In this document: positions 35,577-45,357 of the stretch, piece by piece | Layout: every line of letters begins with the position of its first letter | Numbering within the stretch: position 1 is the stretch's first letter | Source: Campylobacter pinnipediorum subsp. pinnipediorum | GTDB taxonomy: Bacteria > Campylobacterota > Campylobacteria > Campylobacterales > Campylobacteraceae | Length of the DNA: 64,000 nt | Assembly: GCF_002021925.1 (NCBI RefSeq) | Contig: NZ_CP012546.1 | Location: 1,364,001-1,428,000, forward strand | Direction of reading: 5' to 3' | Translations under genes and position numbers: made by a program | The notes under the pieces: model-generated | Told to the model about the DNA's origin: nothing | The model's input: only the letters and a program-made list of their open reading frames with translations | Databases searched by the model: none

Positions 35577-36308
35577 ATGCTATTGTTTTTGCTTATTTTT
35601 GGAGTTTTTATAGGCTTCATCGCTGGTTTTTTTGGCATAGGTGGCGGGGCTATTATAGTTCCGACTATGTTAATGCTTGGTTTTGACATGAAAGCAGCAA
35701 TTGGTGTAAGTATTTTTCAAATGCTTTTTAGTTCAGTTTTTGGCTCTTATTTTAATTACAAAGATGGAAATTTAAAATTAGACAATGGTGTATTTTTAGG
35801 ACTTGGTGGTGCCGTTGGTGCTAGTTTTAGTGGATATATAGTGTCTATAACTCCGGATATTGTGCTAAAATTAGCCTTACTTTCAATATTTATTATTTCA
35901 ATAATAAAACTTTATTATAATCCAAAACAAGCAAAAAAACTAATAATATCAAAAGCTATTTTATTTGCCATAGGTATTGGAGTTGGGGCTCTTGCCATTA
36001 GTGTTGGCATAGGTGGATCTGTATTTATTACACCGATACTTGTTGGATTTTTAGGGCTTGATATCAAAAAAGCATCTTCAATGGGTCTCTTTTTTGTTAT
36101 ATTTAGCTCATTTTCTGGATTTTTATCATTTGCATACCACGGATACATTGCATATTTGGATGGAATTTTGATAGGTCTTGGGTCTATCGTTGGTGTATTT
36201 TTTGGAACAAGAGCTTCAAATAAAATTGATAAAAAACTCTTAAAAAAATATTTCTTAGGACTATATCTATTTATGAGTGCATTTTTGATTTACAAGATAG
36301 TGTTTTAA
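35577..36308 (+). CDS. TauE/SafE-family sulfite/organosulfur exporter
   Basis: 243 residues, about eight membrane segments in two repeats. The first repeat has GFFGIGGGAIIVPTMLMLGFD with the second VGIGGSVFITPILVGFLGL, both diagnostic of the family. I start at the ATG at 35577 because TAGGAC lies at the right distance; an in-frame ATG 39 bases upstream has no good ribosome site. The substrate cannot be told from sequence; sulfite or sulfoacetate is known for relatives. The 233-base region upstream is AT-rich with no feature I can name. Confidence 0.85.
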   Translation: MLLFLLIFGVFIGFIAGFFGIGGGAIIVPTMLMLGFDMKAAIGVSIFQMLFSSVFGSYFNYKDGNLKLDNGVFLGLGGAVGASFSGYIVSITPDIVLKLALLSIFIISIIKLYYNPKQAKKLIISKAILFAIGIGVGALAISVGIGGSVFITPILVGFLGLDIKKASSMGLFFVIFSSFSGFLSFAYHGYIAYLDGILIGLGSIVGVFFGTRASNKIDKKLLKKYFLGLYLFMSAFLIYKIVF

Positions 36309-36394
36309 TAAAAATATAAATTTATTTTTTACAAAATTTAAATATGCTATTATGTGTAAATTAAGATATTTAAAATAAAAAATTTAGGAAAAAC

Positions 36395-37306
36395 ATGCCT
36401 GCATTTAATCAACAAAAAGAGATATCAAGAATAAACAAAAACTACCCAAACAGACATCAGCTAGATGCTTCTCATATAAAATTAAGCTACATAACCCATT
36501 TTTATTGCAATCAAGAAAATATAGACTCTGTAATATCTTTACTTAGAAAATATGAACAATATTCACCAGATTTACTAGATCAAATTGAGTTTATCATAGT
36601 AGATGATGGATCGCCAATACAATACGAAATACCAGAGTTTGATTTAAATATAAGATGGCTTAAAATAAACGAAGACATACAATGGAACCAAGCAGGCGCC
36701 AGAAATCTAGGGGCCACATATGCAAGAAGCGATAAGATTGTAATGTTAGATTTGGATCACTATATACACGAAAACACCCTTTGGTATATGGCAAATAAAA
36801 GACCTTTAGGGAGAAATATATATAAAATTTATAGAACTTCTGCCAACAATGATGGCAAAATAAGAAAAGGACATGCTAATTTATTTTTTATGAGCAGAGC
36901 TAGATTTATGAGGTTTTACGGATATGATGAAGAATTTGCAGGGCATTATGGAAGTGAAGATTTTAGATTTGTAAAATTTCATAAAGCACATGGCTCAAAA
37001 CAATCATACCTCCCTAAAAAATATCTTTGCTCAACTAGAGATAACAATACTGATTTAAAAGATAATGTAAATAGAGAAAAATCTTATCATACTTTAAAAA
37101 GAGATTTATCATACAATACACCAGTAGATCTTAGAAAGAAAATGGAAAATAGAAATTTTGGGGCAGAATATGGGCATTCTAGAATTTTTCTTAATTTTAC
37201 ATGGACAATTTTAAGCGAACAATATAGAAAAAATATACCTAGTCCTAAAAACAAAAAATGGTGGTATTATTTATGGTATTTTCGTTGGTTATTTGGAAAC
37301 AACTAA
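36395..37306 (+). CDS. GT2-family glycosyltransferase
   Basis: 303 residues with a GT-A fold: FIIVDDGSP near 66-74, then NQAGARNLGATYA and VMLDLDHYIHE (the DxD-like metal site, near 121-124). The C-terminal half (DLRKKMENRNFGAEYGHSRIFLNFTW) has no membrane helices. It is separated from the LOS locus by the exonuclease on the opposite strand but is probably part of surface glycan synthesis. The substrate is unknown. TTAGGA precedes the ATG. Confidence 0.8.
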   Translation: MPAFNQQKEISRINKNYPNRHQLDASHIKLSYITHFYCNQENIDSVISLLRKYEQYSPDLLDQIEFIIVDDGSPIQYEIPEFDLNIRWLKINEDIQWNQAGARNLGATYARSDKIVMLDLDHYIHENTLWYMANKRPLGRNIYKIYRTSANNDGKIRKGHANLFFMSRARFMRFYGYDEEFAGHYGSEDFRFVKFHKAHGSKQSYLPKKYLCSTRDNNTDLKDNVNREKSYHTLKRDLSYNTPVDLRKKMENRNFGAEYGHSRIFLNFTWTILSEQYRKNIPSPKNKKWWYYLWYFRWLFGNN

Positions 37307-37334
37307 TAAATTAGCCATTTAAATGGCTAATTTA
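37307..37334. terminator. 28-base perfect palindrome between convergent genes
   Basis: TAAATTAGCCATTT (37307-37320) is followed directly by its exact complement (37321-37334). It begins right after the glycosyltransferase stop and ends just before the stop of the exonuclease gene. As RNA it gives a tight hairpin on either strand with flanking A/U, fitting a shared terminator. Confidence 0.7.
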
Positions 37335-37335
37335 T

Positions 37336-38346
37336 CTACTCATCATCTAAGTTTATCTCAGGAATTTGCTCATCTATTTTTATCTTCGCATTAGATGGTT
37401 TTAACTCACTGGCTTTTTTTAATACATTTTCAAGTCCATTTTTAGCCATATGCTCATCTAAATTTTCAAGTGAAACTCTTTGGATATCCTCATCAAAAGC
37501 TGTTTTATTTATCTTGCTTATATATTTATAACCATCTTTATTTTGCAATCTATAAAGTTCTTGAGATATAAAATCACAAAAAATATCCGTATAGTTTTTA
37601 TTTTTGCAATTAGTGTTTAAAAAATTACTCATAGTGTTTAAAAAATGAGCATAATCATCAAGCGTTACATGTCCTTGTAAAAGTTCAAATTTCAAAAATA
37701 GCCAATATGTATTTAAAACATCCGATTCACAATATTCGTTTATTTTAAAAATTTCATTTTCATAATAAAGCTGTAAGACTTGATCTCCATGAACATCATA
37801 TTTTCCCGGTAGATTTAAACTCGCACAAAGCAGATCAAGCTTAAGCCCTCTCACTGCACCAAAATCACTAATATGATCAAGTAAATCAAGATGAAATCTA
37901 GCATCATATCTTGAACGATAATTTTCCCATTTATTTTTATTAAGCTCTTTATTATCGGTTTCATAATAAGCATTTGCGGTTAAATTATACCTCATCGCCC
38001 TAGTCATTATCATAGGCAAATCAAACCCTCTTCCATTAAAGCTAACAAGGCGTGGATTTAGTCTATTTATAAAGTTTATAAACTTAGAAAGTATATCCCT
38101 CTCATCTTCGCCTTCCATAGTATTAACTCGCTCAAATTTACCATACTCATCAGCTATAACAGCAGAGATAGCCACAACTTTATGAAACATAACCGGCAAA
38201 AACTCGCTACCGCTTATACTTTTTTGATACTCAAATGCTTGCAAGCTTACATCCATATCATCACCATCAAAGCCATAAACTCGCCTTAATAAATCTACAT
38301 CAGGAATAGTCTCACAATCAAACACACAAATACAATTTTTTGCCAT
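37336..38346 (-). CDS. Predicted 3'-5' exonuclease (DnaQ-like, polymerase-B exo2 type)
   Basis: 336 residues. The DEDD set is visible: D10 and E12 in VFDCETIPD, NGRGFDLPMI near 98-107 (the second aspartate), and a late aspartate in CESDVLNTYW. Annotations call this family a predicted exonuclease associated with polysaccharide biosynthesis because of its gene neighbourhoods, which is the case here too. Activity on DNA or RNA is likely; its link with glycans is unexplained. ATG at 38346, divergent from waaC. Confidence 0.8.
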   Translation of the reverse strand: MAKNCICVFDCETIPDVDLLRRVYGFDGDDMDVSLQAFEYQKSISGSEFLPVMFHKVVAISAVIADEYGKFERVNTMEGEDERDILSKFINFINRLNPRLVSFNGRGFDLPMIMTRAMRYNLTANAYYETDNKELNKNKWENYRSRYDARFHLDLLDHISDFGAVRGLKLDLLCASLNLPGKYDVHGDQVLQLYYENEIFKINEYCESDVLNTYWLFLKFELLQGHVTLDDYAHFLNTMSNFLNTNCKNKNYTDIFCDFISQELYRLQNKDGYKYISKINKTAFDEDIQRVSLENLDEHMAKNGLENVLKKASELKPSNAKIKIDEQIPEINLDDE

Positions 38347-38408
38347 TTTAAGCCTTTTTTAGACATTTTTTTATAAAATGATATCAAAATTTCAATTTAA
38401 AGTAGATA

Positions 38409-39374
38409 ATGAAAAATAAAAACAAAATAGCTATAGTAAAACTTTCCGCACTTGGTGATATAGTGCATTCAGTTATAGTTTTACAATTTATAAAAAAACA
38501 TATACCAAACTCACATATAACATGGATAGTAGATGAACGTTTTGCAGATATCTTAAGGGATCATTCATTGATAGATGAGCTTGTTGAAATACCACTAAAA
38601 GATAAAAAAATACTAAGTTGCTATAAAATCTTGAAAAATTTAGATAATTTTGATGTAGTTATAGATATGCAAGGGCTTTTAAAATCAGCTATAGTATCAA
38701 GAATAATAGGAAAAAATATATATGGTTTTGGTATAGATAGTGTAAAAGAAAACATAGCTTCATTGTTTTATACACACAAACTCAAAATTGACTATAATCA
38801 AAATATCATAATAAGAAATTTATCGCTTGCATCTTTTGCTCTTGGTTTTAAATTTGATAAAAATGAGATAATAAACAAAAATCCTTGTTTTGGTATAGAC
38901 TCAAAAGAAAAAAACAGCAAAAATACAATAATCATAGCCCCTTTTGCGAGTGAAGATAGCAAGTGTTATGATAAATTTAAAGATGTTATAAACCTATTAA
39001 AAGAGTATGAAATTTACATAACTCACGCAAACGACAAAGAGTTAAAATCCGCCGAAAATCTAACAAAAAATACACACGCAAAACTGCTAGAAAGAAAAAA
39101 TCTAAAAGAGATGATAAAAGCTATATCACAGGCTGATTTAGTGATAGGAAATGATAGCGGTTTAACTCATATCGCATGGGCAATAAATACTCCCTCAATC
39201 ACTCTTTTTGGAAATAGGCCAAGTAAAAGAAATGCATTTAGAACAAAAGTGAATTTGGTAGTAGATATGGGAAAACAACCTGATGCAAGAAGTATTAATA
39301 AAAACGACTTTTGCATAAAAGAGATACTCCCTGAAACAGTTGCAAATTTCGCAAAAAGGATATTAAATGGATAA
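38409..39374 (+). CDS. waaC: LOS heptosyltransferase I
   Basis: GT9 enzyme that adds the first heptose to Kdo-lipid A. The N-terminus IAIVKLSALGDIVHS and the nucleotide-sugar motif GNDSGLTHIAWAINTPSITLFG region (about 250-270) are the WaaC pattern. 321 residues. It is the first gene of the LOS locus as in C. jejuni, and overlaps htrB by 8 bases. waaF, for the next heptose, closes the locus. Confidence 0.93.
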   Translation: MKNKNKIAIVKLSALGDIVHSVIVLQFIKKHIPNSHITWIVDERFADILRDHSLIDELVEIPLKDKKILSCYKILKNLDNFDVVIDMQGLLKSAIVSRIIGKNIYGFGIDSVKENIASLFYTHKLKIDYNQNIIIRNLSLASFALGFKFDKNEIINKNPCFGIDSKEKNSKNTIIIAPFASEDSKCYDKFKDVINLLKEYEIYITHANDKELKSAENLTKNTHAKLLERKNLKEMIKAISQADLVIGNDSGLTHIAWAINTPSITLFGNRPSKRNAFRTKVNLVVDMGKQPDARSINKNDFCIKEILPETVANFAKRILNG

Positions 39375-40269
39375 AGTTTACATATTTGGTTTTTATTTTT
39401 TAAAAACTTTAATAGCCATAACTCCATCATTTATACATGATATTTTTATGAAATTTATAGCCTTTGCATATATGAAAACAAACAAAAAAAGATTTAAAGT
39501 CGTTATGACAAATCTTGATTTAGCTTTTGAAGATAGCCTTACATATGAACAAAAACTAAATATAGCAAATAAAGTATATATAAATTTTGCAAATTTTTTA
39601 GGAATAAATTTTATAAAGAACCAAGATTCAACAAAAGAAAAAATTTTAAATAGAGTTGTATTTAAAAACGAAAATTTCTTAACAGAAGCCATAAAAGACA
39701 AAAGAAGCATAATAATACAAAGCGCTCATTGTGGTGAATGGGAGCTTATACCTTTAGCAATAGCTGCAAAATTTGGAAAAGGAAGTGTTATAGGAAGAAA
39801 ATTAGATAGTAGTGCTATGCAAAAAATTTTACAAAAAAATAGAACACAATTTAATCTTGAGTTGATAGACAAAAAAGACGGGGTAAAACAAATATTAAAA
39901 TCAATAAAAGATGGAAGAATGATTGGAATATTAGTAGATCAAAATACAGCAAAAAAAGAAGGAATTGAAGTAAGCTTTTTTAACAAAAGAGCTTTACATA
40001 CTCCATCAGCAAGTGTAATTGCAGAAAAAACAAATTCAATAATTATACCAACTTTGATTCATAAATTAAATGAAAACAAAAACGAAATTTGTTTTTTTGA
40101 ACCAATAGACCCAAATGATTATCAAAACATGAAAAAACATGAAGCAATACTACAAATGACACAAAAACAAGCTGACATAACAGAATATTTTATAAGACAA
40201 AACCCAGATGAGTATTTTTGGTTTCATAAAAGATTTAAGCATTTTTATGAGGATAGATATGAAAATTAG
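39367..40269 (+). CDS. htrB: Lipid A late acyltransferase HtrB/LpxL type
   Basis: Adds a secondary acyl chain to lipid A at the inner membrane. An N-terminal hydrophobic segment (about 5-24) precedes the catalytic HxxxxE motif in SAHCGEWELIP (His near 121), and GRKLDSSAMQ and LVDQNTAKKEGIEVSFF follow, all typical. 300 residues. The AAAAGGA site lies in the waaC end. It sits directly after waaC, as in C. jejuni. Confidence 0.93.
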   Translation: MDKVYIFGFYFLKTLIAITPSFIHDIFMKFIAFAYMKTNKKRFKVVMTNLDLAFEDSLTYEQKLNIANKVYINFANFLGINFIKNQDSTKEKILNRVVFKNENFLTEAIKDKRSIIIQSAHCGEWELIPLAIAAKFGKGSVIGRKLDSSAMQKILQKNRTQFNLELIDKKDGVKQILKSIKDGRMIGILVDQNTAKKEGIEVSFFNKRALHTPSASVIAEKTNSIIIPTLIHKLNENKNEICFFEPIDPNDYQNMKKHEAILQMTQKQADITEYFIRQNPDEYFWFHKRFKHFYEDRYEN

Positions 40270-40966
40270 CATTGTAATGCTAACTTTTAATAGCGAAAAA
40301 TACCTGAAAAAAGCTCTTAAAAGCATTGAGTTTGCAGATGAAGTCGTGATAATAGACAACGGCTCAACTGATAAAACAAAACAAATATGTAGTGAGTTTA
40401 AAAATACCAAATTTATCTTTCAGAAATGGCTTGGATTTGGCAAACAAAAATCATTTGGAGTAAATCAAGCCAAAAATGAGTGGGTTTTTGTGCTTGATAG
40501 TGATGAGATATTTACAAAAGAGCTAGAAGCTGAAATCAAAGATATATTGCAAAATCCAAAGTTCTTTGCTTACAAAGTAGCTAGGCTTAATTATTTTTTT
40601 GGCAAACCCATAAAACAAATGGGGCTTTATCCTGATAATAGCGTGAGATTTTTTAATAAAAATCATGCTAATTTTAACGATAAAGAAGTTCACGAAAGTG
40701 TTGTTTTGTTTGATGACGCAAATAAATTTGGGGTTTTAAAAAATCATTTTTTACATTATGCCTATGAGAGTATAGAGCAGTTTATAAATAAACAAAACAG
40801 ATATTCAACTCTTGGAGCTAAGAAAAATAGGTTAAAAGCAATAATAAATCCTACTTGGACATTTTTTAAGCTTTTTGTTGTAAAAGGCGGATTTATGGCT
40901 GGTTGGCGTGGATATGTTGTAGCAAAACTTTATTCACAATACACTTTTTGGAAATACATAAAATGA
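40259..40966 (+). CDS. GT2 glycosyltransferase of the LgtF/WaaE group
   Basis: 235 residues from the ATG at 40259, which overlaps the htrB end by 11 bases and gives the usual opening MKISIVMLTFNSEKYLKKAL. EVVIIDNGSTDKT and VLDSDEIF (the DxD) are clear; FHEV-type KEVHESVVLF and the hydrophobic C-terminus (WTFFKLFVVKGGFMAGWRG) match the LgtF/WaaE glucosyltransferases that modify the first heptose. The exact linkage is unknown. It ends with ATGA shared with the next gene. Confidence 0.85.
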   Translation: MKISIVMLTFNSEKYLKKALKSIEFADEVVIIDNGSTDKTKQICSEFKNTKFIFQKWLGFGKQKSFGVNQAKNEWVFVLDSDEIFTKELEAEIKDILQNPKFFAYKVARLNYFFGKPIKQMGLYPDNSVRFFNKNHANFNDKEVHESVVLFDDANKFGVLKNHFLHYAYESIEQFINKQNRYSTLGAKKNRLKAIINPTWTFFKLFVVKGGFMAGWRGYVVAKLYSQYTFWKYIK

Positions 40967-42039
40967 AAATACTAGTAATGAAATTTAGAAACATAGGGGA
41001 TGTTTTATTAACAACACCGCTTTTATCAAACCTAAAACACCATTTTCCTGATGCACAAATAGACTTTGCATTAAATAAAGGATGTGAAGCTGTTTTACAA
41101 GATAATCCAAATATAAACAAAATACACATCTATGACAGACAAGTTGCTAAAAGCAATAGAATCTTTAAAAGAATACTTACTGAACTTAGATTTATAAAGG
41201 CTATCAAAAAAGAAAAATACGATATAGCCATACAAACAACAACTGGAGACAGAGGTATTATAATCGCAAAATATGCAAAAATAAAAAAAATAATTGGCTT
41301 TGAAGGCAAAAATAAATCTATAAATAAACTAATAACCGATAAAGTATTAAAATCAAAATGGAATACACATACTATTGATAGAAATTTAGAAATTCTAAAT
41401 GCTCTGAATTTAAAACCTATACACAAAAAAGTAGAAATTTTTTTTGACAAAAACATTATAAGCCATTTAAATTTACCAGAAAAATTTATACATGTTCATC
41501 TAACCAGTAGATGGATATTTAAATGCATCAAAGATGAAATCATGGCAAAGATTATAGATTTTTGTGAAAACGATATAAAAACAAAGGTTGTAATCACAGC
41601 AGATAATAACGAGATAGAAAAAAACAAAGTAAAATCTGTAATCAATATATGCAAAAGCAGTCCAATAAATTTAAGCGGTAAGTTAAGCCTAAAACAAGTA
41701 GCAGCTCTTAATAAAAAATCATTGCTTTTTATAGGTGTTGATACGGCTATAATGCATATAGCAGCCGCCAATGATACACCAGTTATAGCGTTTTTTGGTC
41801 CTAGTGGGGTTTTTGAATGGGGCCCATGGGATAATAATTTAATGCAAAATCAATACAAAAATATAAATGGAAATCAAAAAATGGGCAAACATCATGTTTT
41901 TCAAAAAAATTGGAAATGTTCCCCTTGTGGGCAAGATGGATGTGATGGAAGTAAAATTAGTAACTGCCTTATGGATTTTAATATCAATGACATAAAAAAT
42001 ACAATATTATCAAATACAAAAAACCAAGTTACTTTTTAA
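40963..42039 (+). CDS. Heptosyltransferase III-like GT9 enzyme
   Basis: 358 residues from the ATG at 40963 (ATGA overlap with the GT2). GT9 motifs: VMKFRNIGDVLLTTPLLSNL at the N-terminus, and GVDTAIMHIAAANDTPVIAFFGPS near 268-291 in the donor-binding domain. A late CSPCGQDGCDG cluster is typical of the RfaQ/WaaQ group. It probably adds a branch heptose or another sugar to the inner core. It converges on the deacetylase gene and overlaps it by 11 bases. Confidence 0.85.
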   Translation: MKILVMKFRNIGDVLLTTPLLSNLKHHFPDAQIDFALNKGCEAVLQDNPNINKIHIYDRQVAKSNRIFKRILTELRFIKAIKKEKYDIAIQTTTGDRGIIIAKYAKIKKIIGFEGKNKSINKLITDKVLKSKWNTHTIDRNLEILNALNLKPIHKKVEIFFDKNIISHLNLPEKFIHVHLTSRWIFKCIKDEIMAKIIDFCENDIKTKVVITADNNEIEKNKVKSVINICKSSPINLSGKLSLKQVAALNKKSLLFIGVDTAIMHIAAANDTPVIAFFGPSGVFEWGPWDNNLMQNQYKNINGNQKMGKHHVFQKNWKCSPCGQDGCDGSKISNCLMDFNINDIKNTILSNTKNQVTF

Positions 42040-42799
42040 TCTTTGAATATAAATCAAAAATAATCTTATTTTGATATATGAACATAGTTTTTGCAAGCCA
42101 AAAAGAGCTATTTTTAACAGCTATTCTTTTAATTTCATCTAAAAATCCATCATTTAAATTCATACCTCTTTTTGTTGTATAAAACATTTCATAGCCTATA
42201 TCTTTTGCTGTTTGAAGCTTTTGGTTATTATATTTTCCTCTTGGCCAACAAAGCTGTTTGTCATCAAAGCCAAGTCTAGTTTTTATAATATTTTTACATT
42301 GAGCAAGGTCTTGCTCAAACGGCAAATCTCCAAAATATCCATCTGTATGCCCGTCTGTATGCGAATGAAAGTCAAATACATCTTTCATCTTGTAAATTTC
42401 ATCCCAATTTAAAAAAAGTCCAGCTGGATTTGTAGGAGCAGTTTTTTTAGCTTCATTGTGCTGAAGTGGCAAAAACTCCGCTTTTTGTATAGAGTTTTGT
42501 TCACTTGCTTTTTCTATCCATGAAGTAACTAAAAAAATCGTAGCTTTAAGACCTAGTTCTTTTAAGATAGGATAAGCATAATAATAGTTATTTCTCCAGC
42601 CATCATCAAATGTTATAAAAACTGATTTTTTAGGTAAATCTATCAAGCCATTTTTATAATCAAAAAACTCATCTGATGTTAAGGTTTTATATCCATTTTT
42701 TGCTAAAAAGCTCATCTGGCTTTTAAACTGTTCCATACTACTAGATATAAATCCAGCCTTTGGTAAAATATGATGATACATTAAAACTACTACACTCAA
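42029..42799 (-). CDS. Polysaccharide deacetylase (NodB-type)
   Basis: 256 residues. Conserved motifs are TFDDGWRNNYY near 63-73 (catalytic aspartate and metal aspartate), FHSHTDGHTD near 146-155 (metal histidines) and LCWPRGKYN near 186. The start is a TTG at 42799 with AAGG upstream, giving SVVVLMYHHILP; an ATG six codons in is possible. There is no signal peptide, so it should act in the cytoplasm on a nucleotide- or lipid-linked sugar, or be an envelope enzyme exported otherwise. A role in removing N-acetyl groups from an LOS sugar is inference. Confidence 0.85.
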   Translation of the reverse strand: MSVVVLMYHHILPKAGFISSSMEQFKSQMSFLAKNGYKTLTSDEFFDYKNGLIDLPKKSVFITFDDGWRNNYYYAYPILKELGLKATIFLVTSWIEKASEQNSIQKAEFLPLQHNEAKKTAPTNPAGLFLNWDEIYKMKDVFDFHSHTDGHTDGYFGDLPFEQDLAQCKNIIKTRLGFDDKQLCWPRGKYNNQKLQTAKDIGYEMFYTTKRGMNLNDGFLDEIKRIAVKNSSFWLAKTMFIYQNKIIFDLYSKIKK

Positions 42800-42920
42800 T
42801 ATAAGCCTTTTGTGTTTATAATAATTCTTTTTTTGGTCTTCTTGAAAAAAGTCTATTTATTTTATCAAATAAACATATTTTTTTGCAAATTATAATATCT
42901 TAATAACTTTATAAACTATT

Positions 42921-43991
42921 TTAGTTTTTTATAAAATTAGCTAATTCGTCGGCTATTATTTTATAGTTTCTATTTCTTAAAAGAGAATCAAGCCCTAAGA
43001 TACTCATGTTATTTAACTCTTGTCTATCCACACCACATATCGCATCAACAGTTTCGGCTATATTTTTATCTACAAAAAACATGCTATTTTTATCAAAAAG
43101 TTCATTACATTCATTTACTTTTGAACTAAAGCTAACCAAGCCACAAGCATAATAGTCCATTACCTTAGTAGGCGAACAAAGATTATAAAGTTTATTTATA
43201 GGAACATAGAAACAACCTATATCAAAATCTTGCATAATCTCAAAAATACGATTTTTTTCAACAGAATGATGTAATAAAAAACGATTGTCATTTGGTAATA
43301 TTTTCTTAGTATATTCGTAGTCTTTAGTGTAAATTTCAAAAATAAAATCGCTTTTTGCTTTTGAAAACTCATTAAAGAAATATTCTAAATTTCTATTTAT
43401 ATCAACAGCTCCAATATAAATAAACTTTTTTACACCTTGTTTGTTTTTCTTGGTGTGTTTTGTATCTTCTTCATTTAAGCCCATAGGCAGTGCCAAAACT
43501 TTTGTTTTAATGCCTTTAAAAAATTCATCTACCATTAAATTTGATATAGGGAAAAACCCATCGCACTTATTTATAAATTTTCTATATAAAAATAAGTTAA
43601 TTTTATATTTTATAAATTTAAAAAGAACATTTTTGTTTTTTATCTTTGCTTCATGATAAGGTCTATAAAAATGAGGAAAACTCAACTGAAAATACAATTT
43701 AAATCCGAATTTGGACTTTAGTTTTACTGAATTTTTTAAAACATCCAAAAAATTCCTAACTATCACAAAATCAACATCATTGAGATTTAAAAATTTATCA
43801 TTTATGATTTCCAAAACCTTACTTCTATCTTTTTTTAATATATAAATATCATTATTAACAAGCTTGCAAGTATCAGTAAAATAAACAATATACACATGAA
43901 AATAATTTTTTAGATAACCGTTTATAACATTTTGTATAAAACTATGATTAAATTTCTCATCTTTGTCACTTATAAACAAAAGTGTTTTCAA
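42921..43991 (-). CDS. GT-B glycosyltransferase, LOS locus
   Basis: 356 residues of GT-B shape: KTLLFISDKDEKFNHSFIQ opening, PISNLMVDEFF in the middle, and a donor-binding half with KFIYIGAVDINRN, DFDIGCFYVP and SPTKVMDYYACGLV (the E/D-rich family-4 ending with P-T-K). It is divergent in sequence from the next gene. It begins at a TTG overlapping the upstream stop (TTGA). Donor and acceptor are unknown. Confidence 0.78.
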   Translation of the reverse strand: MKTLLFISDKDEKFNHSFIQNVINGYLKNYFHVYIVYFTDTCKLVNNDIYILKKDRSKVLEIINDKFLNLNDVDFVIVRNFLDVLKNSVKLKSKFGFKLYFQLSFPHFYRPYHEAKIKNKNVLFKFIKYKINLFLYRKFINKCDGFFPISNLMVDEFFKGIKTKVLALPMGLNEEDTKHTKKNKQGVKKFIYIGAVDINRNLEYFFNEFSKAKSDFIFEIYTKDYEYTKKILPNDNRFLLHHSVEKNRIFEIMQDFDIGCFYVPINKLYNLCSPTKVMDYYACGLVSFSSKVNECNELFDKNSMFFVDKNIAETVDAICGVDRQELNNMSILGLDSLLRNRNYKIIADELANFIKN

Positions 43992-45046
43992 TTCAAAACC
44001 TTGTTAATAATTTCAATCCAAATTTTTTGTATATTTTCTGGAGCAAATTCGCCTTTTCTGTCTAGTGCATTATTGCAAAATTTATCAATCACACTATCAT
44101 CTTGCATAAGCATACTAAGTTTTTTTGAAAAACCAACTATATCATTTAGTTCGCTTAAAAAACCATCATAACCATCTTTTATAAGTTCATTTGGTCCAGA
44201 AATACAATCAACTGAGATTCTAGCACAATTAAAAAATATACTTTCTATTAATATATTTGGCAAGCCTTCACTTAAAGATGTAAGCGCTACTATTTTTGAT
44301 TTTGCATAATACTCTGATATATTTGAAACAAATCCTAAAATTTGCAAGTTAATATTATTTTCTTTTGCATATAAAACACTTTCTTGTTTTAATTTTTCAT
44401 CCCCATCACCACAAACAATTATACTATACTTGTCTCTTATATTTCTGTCGATATAAGAAAATGCTTTAAGCAAGAAAATAAGCCTTTTATTTTTGTCTAT
44501 TCTATTTGGGAACAGTATAATATTTTCTTTTTTTATATTTTTATTAAAACTTTCAATACACATAGGATTTCTTACAAGTCTTTTGTTTTGCAATTTATTA
44601 AAATAATCCATATCAAAGTTCGTTAAAAAAGTAACCATACTTGCTTTTTTATATGCCAAATATCTTAATATCTTCTTTTTTAGACTTGTAACTCCTGTAT
44701 GGTTACCATGTTCTGAAATAATAATCTTTATATTCATATATCCAGCCACAATAGAAAGCATTGGTTGATTTAAGTTTACAGTTGTTATTATCAACTCAGC
44801 ATTTGTTTCTAAGACCAGTTTTTTAAAATATTTAATTCTTTGTATATAAAACCAATCCCTATTGAATCTTGGAATTTTAATGTGTTTATGCGGGATATTA
44901 TTAAAATAACCATTATTACAAAGCTTAGAAGATGTTGCATACAATATTACATTAAAACCTTCTGATAACAAAATATCATATATAAACCTAGCAACTCTAA
45001 CAGAACCACCATAAGAATTTGAGCGAAAAAATAAAGCAACTTTCAT
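43988..45046 (-). CDS. GT4 glycosyltransferase, LOS locus
   Basis: 352 residues. N-terminal KVALFFRSNSYGGSVRVARFI with a GGS loop, EHGNHTGVTSLKK, and the GT4 donor motif near 240-270 (SLSEGLPNILIESIFFNCARISVD, with the E-x7-E pattern). It is the first gene of a minus-strand pair with the preceding GT-B gene; ATG at 45046. AT content is high, as across the LOS locus. Confidence 0.85.
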   Translation of the reverse strand: MKVALFFRSNSYGGSVRVARFIYDILLSEGFNVILYATSSKLCNNGYFNNIPHKHIKIPRFNRDWFYIQRIKYFKKLVLETNAELIITTVNLNQPMLSIVAGYMNIKIIISEHGNHTGVTSLKKKILRYLAYKKASMVTFLTNFDMDYFNKLQNKRLVRNPMCIESFNKNIKKENIILFPNRIDKNKRLIFLLKAFSYIDRNIRDKYSIIVCGDGDEKLKQESVLYAKENNINLQILGFVSNISEYYAKSKIVALTSLSEGLPNILIESIFFNCARISVDCISGPNELIKDGYDGFLSELNDIVGFSKKLSMLMQDDSVIDKFCNNALDRKGEFAPENIQKIWIEIINKVLN

Positions 45047-45357
45047 ATAAAATCTCCGTTTCTCTTTGAGCCATTTATCATGTTAAAAAAATTATCACAA
45101 AAAATACTCTCTTGTATTTTTTAGCAACTTAATATATTAATTATCTACATTAATTTTATATATCTTTATTAGGCTCTTATTTAATATACAAAATTAGATT
45201 TTGTTATAAAAAAGTACAATCGACATTAACTTTATATACAATATATTTTATTTTAATGTTTTTTATAATTTTTAAATCATGCTAATACATAAAAGAATCT
45301 AAGTCTTGAAAAAAATTAAAACTTATTAAAAAAAATAAAATATTTTTTTGACAATAC
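45047..45357. other. Non-coding AT-rich gap inside the LOS locus
   Basis: 311 bases between two minus-strand glycosyltransferase genes. I see no open frame with a ribosome site, no homopolymeric G/C tract, no repeat and no tRNA. Runs of A and T dominate. It must hold the promoter of the downstream pair and possibly the terminator of the upstream one, but neither is distinct. Confidence 0.6.
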
